From the NCBI GenBank assembly GCA_015698045.1, contig BLAL01000006.1, positions 1,054,001 through 1,118,000 on the forward strand: DNA of 64,000 nt, read 5' to 3'. Position numbers and translations under genes: made by a program. Below the pieces are notes generated by a model. The model did not search any database. It was not told the origin of the DNA and saw only the letters and a list, made by a program, of their open reading frames with translations. This document shows, piece by piece, positions 43,719 through 55,179 of the stretch. The stretch is from Rhizophagus clarus. Its lineage: Eukaryota; Glomeromycota; Glomeromycetes; Glomerales; Glomeraceae. The number at the start of each line of letters is the position of its first letter. Position 1 is the first letter of the stretch.

Positions 43719-45757
43719 ATCTTGAACAACTAAACAGCAACTTTGATCTAGGGATAAAGTTAGTACAAAAGAAAATCCACAAACTTGAAGAGAAAATTAA
43801 AGCCTGTGAGCGATATATTTCTCATCTTGAAAAGAATCTACAATCTTATGATAAAGAAGTTAATCAACTAAAGGATAAATGTAAGGTTATTCTAGGTGAA
43901 CTTAAAAAATGTCAGGATCACCTGGAGCTAAAAGAGGAGGCATTAGTTATTCAAGATAATCGAATTATCCAGCTAGTAGACACAATAGATAAACTTAAAT
44001 CTCGTATACAAGAATTATCTAAATCTAGTAATAAACATTCTGAAGAAGAACAACAACCGGAGGAAGAAAATATGGCCATACCTGATATTTTAATAAATAT
44101 CGCTACAGCACTAGATCGGGTGGAAGCATATATTGATGGGGATACATCATTTAACCCTAAAAATACATTAAATGGTATACGAATTTTAATAACAACTGCT
44201 CGTGGACTTATGCAAAGACATGCTCAAGATGCTATTAATATGCAAGGTTTATACCGTGTGGCTAATGATCGAATCAATAGCCTTAGGAATGATTTAACAA
44301 CTATTAGAAATGAATTAACAAATACTAGAAATGATAGTCTTCAAAGAGAACGATTATTAACTTTAGCATATAATAATGAGGTAAATGAGCATTGACGTTA
44401 GTGGCAAATAGCTCAAGATAGGCAAACTAATGGTCAAAGAATGGCTCTTAGAAAGCAAAATCGGATTAATACATTAGTACAAGAAAAGGCAGTCCTCCAA
44501 ATATTAGTTCGAAGGCGTAAAGCTGAGGCAGACTTGGCAGAATTCAATCGAGCATGGGTATTTAATAGATACCAAAAATGAAAGGGTAGGGAATTAAATT
44601 CACGACAAATTATTTTGAATTTACAAAACAATCCTCCAGGAAACATGGCAGATGCTAGACGTGAACCATTATATAATATAATAGGGCCTATTTTTGCTAA
44701 GCATGAGCAATATACTGGACAAGAACCTCCTGATAAATACTTAGATAAAGTCTGGAACTCTATATCACATTTGGATGGAAGTATGACAGCGCTTGAAAAT
44801 GCCAATGCAGGAGACTTTGATAATGTGATTAAATGTGGACTTTTAAAAACCAAATTAGGAGGAAAGTATATTCCAGTTCCAGTTAATGATCCCTATACTG
44901 CTGGTAATCCTGCTATTAATTCACCAGCTACTTTACGAACATGGATGAGAGCAAAATATCAACGTGAAAATATAGGCACCTAACAATCAGCAATTCAAAG
45001 ATTATTCCAAGAAAGATTTTTACCAACAGATAGTCCTGATACATATGAAAAAAGAATTCGGCCATTATTATTAAGTGTGGCAAATAATGATGCAACGGTC
45101 CTATCATTTCTAAAAAACCACTTAACAGGTGATTTCTATACATGGATGAAGATTGCTAATCCAGGTGGTATAGATGCATTCTTTACAAATCTAAAAAATA
45201 TATGGTTAGAACGTAATCCAGCCATAAATTCACAAGTATCTTTTCAACAATTAGCTACCCCTCAAGAAATACCGCCTATTCCAAAAAAAGATGATTTTAA
45301 AATTCGTCTAGCAAGAGATTTGGCTTATACAGGAATAGGAACAGATGATGCTACATTAGAAAATTTTATTTATGAAGAACTTAAAAAGAGATTAGGAGGT
45401 CAAATAGCTCATGTTAGAAAGAGCCCCTTTACACCCAAAAGTGCATATGCCACGAAGAAAGTTGTTAGAAAGGTAGTGCCAAAAGCATCTGCAAAGCAAA
45501 CCCGACATTGTTCAGCATGTGGAAAGGCTGGTCATACAAAAATTAATTGTCCTAGACTTAAGCGAACTAAGAAAGTTAATTATGTATATCAAAATGAGGA
45601 AGAAGATCCTGAAGACTCTGAAGAAGAATACATAGAAGAATATATAAAGGATTCTGAAGAAGAGGAAGTAGAAGAAGATGACGAATATATTGATGCTGAT
45701 GAATCCCGAAACTGTTATGCTGTAAAAAAAAAGTGGTACGAAGTGGAGTACCAATAA
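43700..45757 (+). pseudogene. Gag-like protein: coiled coil, capsid-like region, CCHC knuckle
   Basis: MGVEQTYLEQLN starts a long coiled coil (to about residue 115), then MAIPDILINIATALDRVEAYIDG, a second helical stretch, MADARREPLYNIIG, and a capsid-like part (RLFQERFLPTDSPDTYEKRIRPLLL, LKNHLTGDFYTWMKIANP, FFTNLKNIWLER). After it are RLARDLAYTGIGTDD, the knuckle CSACGKAGHTKINCP (C-x2-C-x4-H-x4-C) and a Glu/Asp-rich tail. Breaks are TGA and TAG in NEH*R*WQ, TGA in YQK*KG and TAA in GT*QS, each one transition from Trp or Gln. The layout matches retroelement Gag, not Polinton capsid proteins. The first 19 nt overlap the integrase start on the other strand. Confidence 0.78.
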
Positions 45758-46719
45758 AAAAGAGTACCAAGAAGTCCCCTACTTCCAAATCTCATACTAG
45801 CAATATAGACACAGCTGCAAATTATATGTTTCAAATAGCCTTAAAATCTTCAATAGCATCATTAGTCCCTCATTGTCCTAGAGAGATTCTTATAGAAATT
45901 TCGAAATTTATTAATATGATATTTCCCAAAATAAAAGACCATTGCTTGAATACTAGTATGCCAAATGATACGGTAAAAAGAAGGAAATCAGCATGGAGAA
46001 TTGTTGCAAGTAAATTCGAAGACATCTTATTTTCACTATTGCAGGCAGTAAATAGTGAGCAGAAGCCTCTTTTACAAGTTCCCGATAATGAATCTAAAAT
46101 TAAGGAAATTAATACTGCTTCTTCTAGCTATGTTATACCAGAAAGCATTCGGTTAGATCATGCTATTAAGGCTTATGCATTGGCTCAAAAAAAAAATAGT
46201 CACATATATTGGCCAAAGCCCTTAGAGATAAATTTTTTACAAATAAAGGATGCTGATGATGTTGCGACCATCTCCTGTAAGGTAGGAAGCGTGACTATAC
46301 CATATGCAATGATTGATAGTGGATCAGACTTGTCAATAGTCTCAGAAAATGTTGCAAAGCATTTGGGTCTAAAAATAGATAAGAAAAAAATTCATAGACT
46401 TAATGGAGTTGCAAGTAAGTCCCATTCTCTTGGTACAGTTAATAGTGTTCCTGTAACTATTGAGGATGGAGAAAATAGAGACACCATTTCAGATGAATTC
46501 TCTGTCGTTCCTACAGAATATGATAATAATGGAAAAGAACTATCCCTATTTATTTTTGGAACTCAATGGCAGTATCGTGCAGGATGGGAACCCTTAGTAA
46601 AGAGGGAATTCAAGGCAACTCAAAATGGGAAGACTATTACCATCCCCTTATCTGTTCACAAATCTCAGCGTAATGTTTTTACTGTAGGAAAAGAGCCAAA
46701 ATCTGTAAAAAAAAACTAG
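45703..46719 (+). CDS. Retropepsin-like aspartic protease, –1 frame to gag
   Basis: The frame is open from 45703 and overlaps the gag-like frame by 55 nt. It runs through an extended N-terminal region (ALKSSIASLVPHCPREILIEISKF) to the protease domain VTIPYAMIDSGSDLSIVSENVAKHLGL (DSGS active site), GVASKSHSLGTVNSVPVTI and a C-terminal segment, ending VGKEPKSVKKN. No ATG is needed if made by –1 frameshifting at 45727–45733. A GTG at 45733 lies in the frame. The domain is intact here but has HSGS in copy 1. In retroelements this enzyme matures Gag; the role here is inferred. Confidence 0.72.
   Translation: MPKLLCCKKKVVRSGVPIKKSTKKSPTSKSHTSNIDTAANYMFQIALKSSIASLVPHCPREILIEISKFINMIFPKIKDHCLNTSMPNDTVKRRKSAWRIVASKFEDILFSLLQAVNSEQKPLLQVPDNESKIKEINTASSSYVIPESIRLDHAIKAYALAQKKNSHIYWPKPLEINFLQIKDADDVATISCKVGSVTIPYAMIDSGSDLSIVSENVAKHLGLKIDKKKIHRLNGVASKSHSLGTVNSVPVTIEDGENRDTISDEFSVVPTEYDNNGKELSLFIFGTQWQYRAGWEPLVKREFKATQNGKTITIPLSVHKSQRNVFTVGKEPKSVKKN
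45727..45733 (+). promoter_or_regulatory. Candidate –1 frameshift site AAAAAAG (gag to protease)
   Basis: A AAA AAG in the gag frame (V K K K W), inside a run of nine A, within the overlap of gag and the –1 protease frame. Reading –1 here gives a Gag–protease fusion. A one-base indel in the A run is the alternative. Confidence 0.5.
46710..46716 (+). promoter_or_regulatory. Candidate –1 frameshift site AAAAAAC (protease to zinc finger)
   Basis: A AAA AAC in the protease frame, directly followed by TAG. It is conserved in copy 1 (29355–29361) with the same frames, although the copies differ elsewhere. Confidence 0.58.
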
Positions 46720-46973
46720 CTGATCGAATTTGTCAGTATTGCTTCAAAGAGTTTTGCTATCCATCTATTCTTAAACGTCATCTAAGATTAAAAAATATGT
46801 GCAGTAAACAGGCTAGTCAAGCAACTGATCAGATTAGTCTAGCAAGTGAGCGGGTTAGTCTAGCAAGTGAGCGGGTTAGTCCAACAAGTGATCAGGTTAA
46901 TCTTGCAAGTAATCAGATTAGTGATCAGTTTAATGAAAAAAATATGGTGCCTATTCGTTTGTTATTGGCTTAG
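46717..46973 (+). CDS. Zinc finger and repeat tail downstream of protease
   Basis: In the –1 frame: LADRICQYCFKEFCYPSILKRHLRLKNMC, a C2HC-type finger, then a Ser/Gln-rich stretch of repeats (ASERVSLASERVSPTSDQV) ending LLLA. Copy 1 has the same finger but an unrelated repeat tail. With no ATG near its start, it is most likely the C-terminal end of a frameshifted polyprotein. Confidence 0.5.
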
Positions 46974-47154
46974 ATAGGCACCTAGAAAGTATATTTTTTT
47001 TTTGAATACTTATACTATCCTTTGCTTTTTCGCATTTTTTAGTCCAAAATTCAGTATCTCCCCAGTTTTCTGCCAGTTCTTTGATAGTTCTAGGAATGTT
47101 CCAGGAACTATAGTGAGAAGAAAAGATTAGTTTGCAGATCCCTCATGATTTTAT

Positions 47155-47361
47155 TTATTCGATCTGCTTAGGAAAATTGGGATTAGAATTATCAAACATT
47201 TTACTCACATCGCTTTTAAACAATTTTACAAGGTTTTCTGGTCTCTCTAAATTTTTCTCAAATACTTTGGTTAGCTCCTCCAGATCGCTAGGTAAATTAT
47301 TGGATAAATCTTTTTTACTTGGTCCCTCTGTGATCCTTTTGGCTTGGCGCTCGTTTTCCAT
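47155..47361 (-). CDS. Small conserved ORF of the element (68 residues)
   Basis: MENERQAKRITEGPSKKDLSNNLPSDLEELTKVFEKNL... ending PNFPKQIE. Charged and helical. It is preserved between copies apart from an insertion in copy 1. It lies between the gag-like gene and the polymerase gene on the polymerase strand. No family recognised. Confidence 0.5.
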   Translation of the reverse strand: MENERQAKRITEGPSKKDLSNNLPSDLEELTKVFEKNLERPENLVKLFKSDVSKMFDNSNPNFPKQIE

Positions 47362-48099
47362 TCTTACCTTCGGTACTGCAGAAGTTAGTCTAATTAATGG
47401 GAAGAAAAAAATAATATAATAATGTATGTGATCTGACTACACATCACTATCTAGCTTATGCCTGAAGGCTAGATATGTGAGACACACATTCGTTTAGATA
47501 TTTCTCTGGGAGCTTGGCCCTCATAGCTCTTTTTTCTGCCTGTTCATGAGAAATATCAGCTTTTACCATATTCTTATAAAACATAATGCGCCAATGGAAA
47601 TATGGTAAAGTAGTTATTCCATCTGATAGGATCTAGCGCTTAGTATCTATAGGACAGAGTGCCTTTTTCTCAGACTCGACCAAAGATATAACATGATCTT
47701 TTAATCGGAATCCTATATTCTTGGCATAGAATACCTTTTTCTGGAATAGACAATCCTGATATACTTGAGTTAATGGAGATTTACTTTCAGGATATGTGTT
47801 CTCTGCCATTTCATTCATACCTTTCTTGCTGACCCCCTTATGCTTCGACTTTGTGAATTTATCAGCCAAGACGTAGTGGTATAATTTTGCCTGGATGTGA
47901 AAAGATTCTGTGATCACATTACCTGGAGTCTCATTCTTGAAAAGCCCAATAGTCTTAGTGTCATTGAAATCGAAGAGATCTGGATGCTCAGCCATATCTT
48001 TATAGATATCTTCAATCTCGACTTGGAATATAAAGGAATCTGTGTCCATATCATCAGGAAATTTTATAGGGCGAAAAATTGCGTAAGTTTACGATTTTG

Positions 48100-48665
48100 T
48101 AAGTTTACGAAAGTTTATGGCATAATATTTCGAAAAATTTCGAAATATTACATAAGTTTACAATTTCGTAAGATTTATGTGATATTACGGTCAAAATATT
48201 ACGCAAGTTTTCAATATCGTAAGATTTACGCAATATTACGGTCAAAATATTACGCAAGTTTTCAATATCGTAAGATTTATGCAATATTACGGTCAAAATA
48301 TTTCGAAAATTTACGAGACTGTAAACCTGCGTAATATTACGGTTGAAATATTTTGAAAATTTACGAAACTGTAAACCTGCGTAATATTACGGTCAAAATA
48401 TTCTGCAAATTTACGAAACTGTAAACCTGCGTAATATTACGGTTGAAATATTTCGAAAATTTACGAGACTGTAAACTTGCGTAATATTACGGTTAAAATA
48501 TTTCGAAAATTTACGAGACTGTAAACCTGCGTAATATTATGGTTAAAATATTTCGAAAATTTACGAGATTGTAAACCTGCGTAATATTACGGTTAAAATA
48601 TTTTGAAAATTTACGAGACTGTAAATCTGCGTAATATTACGGTTAAAATACTTCGAAAATTTAAT
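48100..48665. repeat. Tandem array of 53–60 bp units
   Basis: About nine units built around 'gcgtaatattacggt', with variants of 'aaaatatttcgaaaatttacgagactgtaaacct'. The earlier units are about 53 bp and the later ones about 60 bp. Related, less regular sequence marks the other end of insertion A (51410–51800). Confidence 0.9.
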
Positions 48666-49055
48666 ATTACTATTTGATCGTTAAAGCTGCGTATGCAGTA
48701 GAACGTATACAAGGGGCATGTGATACTATTGAATAATCAAAAATAATATAAACACCTTTTCTTTTATATAAACACCTTTTTTTTTAAGTTTGGGAAAACA
48801 AATTTATTTTTATTTACGAATTTTTTATCATTTACAATTTTTATGTTAAAATTAAAGTAAATTCTAATTTTTATTATAACTTAATAAAAAAATACACATT
48901 TGATACTTGTTCGCTACTATTTATAAAATAGTACCCAGGCTGTACGGCGTGGACGTCAGTATCAGTCACAGCCCAAAAAAAACGTGAGTCTCCAGCTGAT
49001 ATTTGGTACGGACTGGGCCTAGCTACTCACTTAATAAATAAAAAAATAAAAATAA

Positions 49056-49680
49056 TTATCTTCTACGATACGTAGGTGAGTTTCTCCTTCTCCTACGATC
49101 ATCACGCGTGACTAAAATTGATCAAATTTATCAAATTTAAAACATGAACGTAAATATTAATTATAAATTTTATTATAGTATAATTACCCGGCCTCTCCCA
49201 AAATCTCGTTCTAAATTCGCGATAATATCTTTGGCCGGTACGCGTCCACAGCTGCCGCCCAGGGTTACTATTACGATAAAGGACATAGTTCTAAATATCA
49301 AAATCAGTTTGAATATTCGATAAATACATTTAATTTATATGAATGTAATTTTATTTATTTACTTACATGGTAATCCCTGACGAGGTTCCTCCACTTTTGG
49401 CTGCACTGTTGCCCAGAAACTCTCGTCCGAAATATTCTATTTATTCTGATTCAATTAAATGGATTGGTTAATTTGAATTTAAATTCTTTCTTAAAGAAAT
49501 TATAGATATTAGTCATATGAACCTATTGGCAATAGAGTCCCAAAAATCATAGCGGCTTCTACCATTAATATTGTGGTAGGCGCGGTTTCTGTCTCGGCAT
49601 ATGTCAACAAGTTCATCCATCATAGCCCAGTTCCAATGGACGTTATAGTGGGAACGACATGAACGTGTGTGGCGAGGCAT
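49056..49680 (-). CDS. Intact four-exon SANT/trihelix-like protein gene
   Basis: Exons on the minus strand are 49680–49523 (MPRHTRSCRSHYNVHWNWAM..DFWDSIANR), 49436–49367 (IFRTRVSGQQCSQKWRNLVRDYH), 49290–49188 (NYVLYRNSNPGR..FRTRFWERPG) and 49111–49056 (TRDDRRRRRNSPTYRRR, stop TAA). All introns are GT–AG, and the exon sum of 387 nt gives 128 residues without a stop. Spaced Trp residues with SGQQCSQKWRNLVRDY are typical of Myb/SANT-like (trihelix) DNA binding. The Arg-rich end could bind nucleic acid or direct nuclear import. It lies wholly inside insertion A. The intron phases equal those of the gene at 39614, so both derive from one ancestor. Confidence 0.75.
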
Positions 49681-50300
49681 TATTAATTTAGATTTGATTT
49701 TTATAATTTGATTTTGGGATGAGTAAAAATTTGAAAGAAAGTCGTAAAATGTCACTTTAAATAAAATTTGAACAATACCTCTTTGGTTTGATTTTATTTC
49801 TCGTTTCAATTAAAATTTAATTTATTACACTTTTCATCATTAAACATATTAATTAAATCATGTACATGTTTAATTGTTTTAAATATAAATATCAATATAT
49901 CATATTTAAAAATAAAACAATTTATTATTAGCACATTCTATTGAATTTTAAATATTTCACATACATTTCTTAAAAAAATTAATTTTTTTTAATCAATTTA
50001 ATTAAAAATAATTATATTCTGATTAAATATTTTGCGTACATTTCTTAAAAAAATCATAAAAAAATCTTGTACATCGTACATGCAATTACTAAATAACATC
50101 CCCTTGTGATAAATAAAAAATTACGCAACACAAATTCAACACAAATTCAACACAAATTTAACAAATTTAACGAAATTTGGCCAAAATTAATAATTTTTTA
50201 CCAGAATTATCAACACAAATTGAACACAAATTGAACACAAGTTTCAGTCACGATTTATTTATGTCACGCCCGCGTTGTTGATAATTAATCTGCATGATAT
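49681..50300. other. Leader and AT-rich spacer of insertion A
   Basis: No supported gene. 49681–49850 is probably the promoter/leader of the SANT-like gene. Around 50110–50240 the motif 'caacacaaatt' recurs several times. Confidence 0.4.
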
Positions 50301-51060
50301 GATTGTGCATACAGTATCGTATTTTCTGGCCAATCAAAATTAAGCTGATCCTTGCATGTGATTTAATCTGCACGCGTTTTTTGTCCTATTTATTTTTTGT
50401 CTCTTTATTTCTTTATTTTTTTGTTCAATATTTTTCTCTTCTTTTTATTATTTCTTTATCCTTTTGTTCAATATTTTTTAATTATATACAGAATATTTAC
50501 ATATATTTCATAATTTATTGCTTTGCAGGTATAGAAATATTTGTTTATTAATAATAATTATTTCATTATTTTTTACTTCTTTTTTACTTTGTATCGTAAT
50601 ACTGACAATAATATACATGTTTCCTTTATTTCTTTTTACTTGCACTTTAATACTAACGATCGATACTAATAATACTAATTATGTTTTTTTTACTCCTTTT
50701 ACTTAATACTAACAACATGTTTATTTTTTATTTTGTCTCCCCTTTCTTTTATTTTTAGTTTATTCTTTGCAGGTATAGAAATATTTGTTTATTAATACTA
50801 ATTATTTTCGTTTTCTTTTTACTTCTGTTACTTTGTGTCATAATACTAACAATAATATCCATATTTCCTTTATTCCTTTTTACTTTTACTTCAATACTAA
50901 CGATACTAATAATACTAATTATGTTTTTTTTACTCCTTTTACTTAATACCAACAACATGTTTATTTTTCCTCTTTCTTTTATTTTTAGTTTATTCTTTGC
51001 AGGTATAGAAATATTTATTTATCAATACTAATTGTTTTAATACTAACGCGTTTTTTACCC
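50301..51060. repeat. T-rich region with roughly 240-bp tandem repeats behind a CCAAT segment
   Basis: A CCAAT box lies near 50330 in mixed-composition sequence (50260–50390). The segment 'tttgcaggtatagaaatattt' then appears at about 50523, 50767 and 50997, each beginning a repeat of about 240 bp containing 'taatactaacgat'. The reading frames here are low-complexity. It resembles the CCAAT plus T-rich arrangements at 1850–2160 and 10056–10560. Confidence 0.7.
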
Positions 51061-51800
51061 TAATTGTTACTTCATATCGTAATACTAACAATACTATCTA
51101 CGTTTCCTTTTTTTCTTTTACTTGTACTTTAATACTAACGATAATATCCATGTTTCTACTGTTTCTTTAACTCTTTTTACTCTAATATTAACAACACTAA
51201 CAATACTAACAATATTTCTTTTATCTTTATATCTAATACCAACGTTACTATAGCTGTTTCTCTTCTTTTTACATCTAATTGTATCGTTACTCTTTCTTTT
51301 TTTACTTTTATATATTCTGTATATAGTAATAAATACTTGTAATTTTTTATAATTTAATTCATATTATATCTAATAAAATATACATTATATAAACTTATAG
51401 TACAAAAATGAATTTTGAAACATTACAAAATATTTATGTAAAATTACGAATCATCAAAATATTTTAAAAAGTTGCGAAATATTACGCAATAAAATTACAC
51501 AATATTACGAACGCATATCGTAATATTTCAAAATATTTTAAAAAGTTACAAAATATTACGCTTACGCAAACTTGCGGCGGGTCTGGAAACTTACGAAATA
51601 TTATGTAAAATTACGAAATATTGCGAATGCGTAAAATTACAGAATATTACGAACCGTAAAATTACGAAACTTTGCATATCATAATATTTCGAAATATTTT
51701 AAAAAGTTACGAAATATTCCTCTTCCGCAAACTTGCGGCAGGTCTGGAAACTTACGAAATATTACGATGCGTAATCTTGCGCAACTTTTCGCACTATAAA
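51061..51800. other. Right arm of insertion A
   Basis: First AT-rich text with 'taatactaac' motifs, then from about 51410 irregular repeats of 'gaaatattacg' and 'aaaattacg' that mirror the left subterminal array. No gene was seen. Confidence 0.5.
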
Positions 51801-51874
51801 ATTTCCTGATGATAGCCAAGCTGGGCATTATCTATGGCAAGCCGCTCTGGTCAAAAGTGTGCCATGTTTTGTAG

Positions 51875-52115
51875 CAGGTGCGCCTGTTTTTAGGCGCCTG
51901 ATGCGCTAAATGTAGCAGGTGCGCATGTTTTTAGGCGTCTGAGTGCGGCAGGAGCACCTAGTTTTTAGGCGCCTAATGCGCAGGATACGCCTGATTTTTA
52001 GGCGCTTGAGGCGCCAAAGTGCGGCAGTTGCGCCTGATTGCGGCAGTTGCACCTGTTTTTAGACGTCTGATTGAGGCAGTTGCGGCAGATTGCGGCAGGT
52101 GCGCCTGTTTTTTGT
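51875..52115. repeat. GGCGCC-centred subterminal array of insertion B
   Basis: About seven units around 'ggtgcgcctgtttttaggcg'. The counterpart in the right arm is split between 55985–56088 and 57608–57760. These GC-rich palindromes stand out sharply from the surrounding AT-rich DNA. Confidence 0.85.
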
Positions 52116-52931
52116 TCTTTTTCGATCATAGGCTTTTTTTGGAAATAATCATTCACTGAGCTTTTAGTATAGATCTACGCACATTGCCAAATTAATAAAG
52201 ATAGTTTTTTTTTGGTTCAAGTTCGTTCCACTGGATCGGATGTTGTTCTATCCTTGAAATTATTACTTTTTTTAACCAACTATATATTCATAAATTTGTA
52301 AATTCATGATTATTTTGAATATTTAATTTAATAAAATTAACATCCAAAATATCTTAATGGATTATCCATTGTATTATCTATTTTTGTTTTTTTATATTTT
52401 TTAAATTTTTTTGCTTATTAGTCAATTGGTATAAATAACCTTAAAATATCAATTATAAAAAAAAGATGATGAAATTGTTTATTTTATTGCACTTTGTAAT
52501 TTTTTTAAATATATTTATATAGTGAAACGAGTAAGATTTATTTTTAAACTTCATATGCAGGTTCATAATAAGAATTTTACTACCTTTTTATTATGTAATT
52601 GAATAAAGATTTTTTAAAACTTTTTTTACAGTAACGATGAAATTCAGTTCAACATTCCATCCTTTAATGTGAAATGAATACATGAGCAAAAAAAATTGAA
52701 AAATGATTACCAACTGAATCAATAATCACAAAAAGGTTTTTCGTGTTTGTTATTATTTTAATCATATTGATACATAAGTTGCACATCGCAACTATAGCAT
52801 GCGTACTTCAAAGAATTTTTCACGTTAAGAAAAATGCAGATACTTGGTATTTGTATTAGATGGTTCTAAAAAAAGATGATTTTATAATTATTAAATTTAT
52901 TAAGAGTTTACAAATTACCCAGGTCCTAAGA

Positions 52932-54102
52932 TAGGGTACGCAGTAATCCTGCTCCCGTAATAGTTTATTATTTTTAGTCACGTGTTCTGTCTCCCTCAAA
53001 TTGAGTCATACTACATTTTTTTGTGTGACAAAACTATACTTTTTTTCAATGTTCGAACTTAATTTTTTTTACATTCAAACAGTATTCAAGCTTAAAATTT
53101 TTACATATAAACATGTAATTAGTAAAAAGATGCGAAAAAAGTTTAAGTATTATTAATATATCTTATTATAATATCTACTAATAAGTAAAATGTAGTTATT
53201 TTACTATTGTATTAATTTTATTATTTAAAAAAAAAGTAAAAAATGTGGCGGTCTAATAGTGGTCTAATCTTATTTTATAACATTTATTTAAAAATAAATG
53301 TCAAAGGTACACAATAATTTAATAGTAATTTAATATATAATAAATGTTTTTGTTAAATAAGTTTTTTAAAGGCTTAGAATTTTTATTTTACAAGAAAAAC
53401 GCAACTAACGTTGATAACATAATTATTAAAATGGAAATAAAAATAAAACTTGTCTTAGATTAATTTTGAGATGATGCTAAAAATAGTAAAGTATTTTTAT
53501 CACAGGCAGGATTACTACTTCATGGAAAAGGGGATACTATATGCAATGCTAGTCAGTAGCTCTGTTTACTTATATTCAATTTTATTCCAATTTTTCAAGA
53601 TTTCTTAACCAATCCAATTCATTTAAAAATTGGAATAATGATTGAAATAACAGATCAAAAAAATTGATGATCTGAGTGTTCCAAAATTTGAAAATGCAAT
53701 ACATGCTTTAATATGATTGGTTGGAAATAAATGGAACGAATTGAACATTGATTTTTCTACTCAATTTATGCCATTTTTAATTGGCTAAAATTAATTACAC
53801 TATAATCGGATCAGAATAGAATAGAATAGTAGTGAACAGAGCTAGTATAAATATTTACAGTACTGTACAGTACATGACTTTGGTTAACTAAAATTTCCCA
53901 ATACCAATGCTATATTTAAGCAACGGATTATATAATTGTTCAGTAATATATATACAGTAAACTACACAATTGTGGCGCAATATAAATATATTGTTCTTTT
54001 TATTAATAATTTTGATTATACTAATTACAATTCCCTATTGTTTTAGATGGATTTCAGGGATTTGTCAGGGTATTTACAATCATATTTTTTCAAAATTATA
54101 AT
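52932..54102. other. Core of insertion B, left of the small hAT
   Basis: AT-rich, with no gene or repeat family that I can support. Short poly-A/poly-T runs only. Confidence 0.5.
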
Positions 54103-54110
54103 CACTAGCT

Positions 54111-54988
54111 AAAGATGGGTCCTCAATTGATTTCCAAAATCCGCAATATTGCGGATTTTGGAAATCAATTGCGCTTAGTAATTCGCAAACCCGCAAATAA
54201 TCCGCAAATCTGCAAATAATCTGCAAACCCGCAAATAATTTATAGTACCGCAAATAACCCGCAAATAATTTATAGTACTGCAAATAACCCGCAAATCCGC
54301 AAACCCGCAAATAATCTGCAAATCTGTATAGTATTGCAAATAATCTGCAAATCTGCAAATAATTTACATTATCGCAAATTTGCGAATAAGTGGACAAAAT
54401 TGTCCACTTTTAGTATATAAATAAATTTGGTTATATTTAATTGCGAAGATTAAATTAACATGATTCATAAGTTTACAAAATGGACAAAATTGTCCACTTT
54501 TTAGTATATAAATAAATTTGGTTATATTTAATTGCGAAGATTAAATTAACATGATTCATGAGTTTACAAAATGGACAAAATTGTCCACTTTTTAGTATAT
54601 AAATAAATTTGGTTATATTTTATTGCAAAGATTAAATTAACATGATTCATGAGTTTACAAAATAGACAAAATTGTCCACTTTTTAGTATATAAATAAATT
54701 TGGTTATATTTAATTGCGAAGATTAAATTAACATGATTCATGAGTTTACAAAATGGACAAAATTGTCCACTTTTTAGTATATAAATAAATTTGGTTATAT
54801 TTAATTGCGAAGATTAAATTAACATGATTCATGTTGCGGATTATTTGCGGATTTGCGAATTATTTGCGGATTTGCAGATTATTTGCGATTGCGGATTTGC
54901 GAATAATTATTCTTCAAAATCCGCAATGTTCTGCAATATCACAAATCGCAATTAATCCGCAATTAGAGTATTGCGGACACATCTTTAC
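54111..54988. mobile_element. Small hAT element inside insertion B (878 bp)
   Basis: An 8-bp duplication CACTAGCT lies at 54103–54110 and 54989–54996. Termini are AAAGATGxGTCCxCAAT, with two extra bases at the right end. Subterminal 'ccgcaaat' and 'gcggatttgcg' motifs and the terminal GATG(G/T) relate it to the element at 22744–23457. The centre is a five-copy tandem array of about 91 bp (54390–54840) around the palindrome GGACAAAATTGTCC. No coding sequence. Confidence 0.9.
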
Positions 54989-54996
54989 CACTAGCT

Positions 54997-55179
54997 TCGT
55001 TTGTAAATATTAAATTAAGGGGTAAAAATTATATTTTTTTTTTAATTGCATAATCACATGATTTTACATGTGAAAAATAAACAGATAATATTTATACGCG
55101 TTATTTGTTTCAAACTTCTTTAGCTTCGTTTGTAAATTTATAAGACCCAGGTATTTTATTAGAAATAAAAAAAATTTTC
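54997..55179. other. Core of insertion B, right of the small hAT
   Basis: Short AT-rich piece between the hAT duplication and the right inverted arm. No gene was seen. Confidence 0.4.

Larger units (their letters stand above)
48052..51811. mobile_element. Insertion A: 3.76-kb DNA element carrying a SANT-like gene
   Basis: Termini are inverted CATCAGGAAATTTTATAG (18 bp, then GxGCGAAAAxTTGCG-like). Comparison with copy 1 shows a 2-bp duplication AT (48050–48051 and 51812–51813). Both subterminal regions are repeats of TTACG/CGTAA wording. It holds one intact four-exon gene (49056–49680) and T-rich repeats, but no transposase that I can see. The superfamily is not assigned. PIF/Harbinger elements also pair transposase with a SANT-type protein, but they duplicate TWA. 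Confidence 0.85.

Noticed and set aside
48180..48665. TAATATTAC motifs repeated as in rolling-circle replication origins
   Set aside because: The motif is part of a degenerate AT-rich tandem unit and has no stem-loop of the right form or Rep gene nearby. Treated as coincidence.
54390..54840. Regular repeats that could suggest a CRISPR array
   Set aside because: Units are contiguous near-identical tandem copies without unique spacers, and the genome is eukaryotic.
54080..55013. Tyr/Leu/Cys-rich repetitive frames (YLRICR, LQIICRF)
   Set aside because: These are readings of 'ccgcaaat' subterminal repeats of the small hAT in insertion B.
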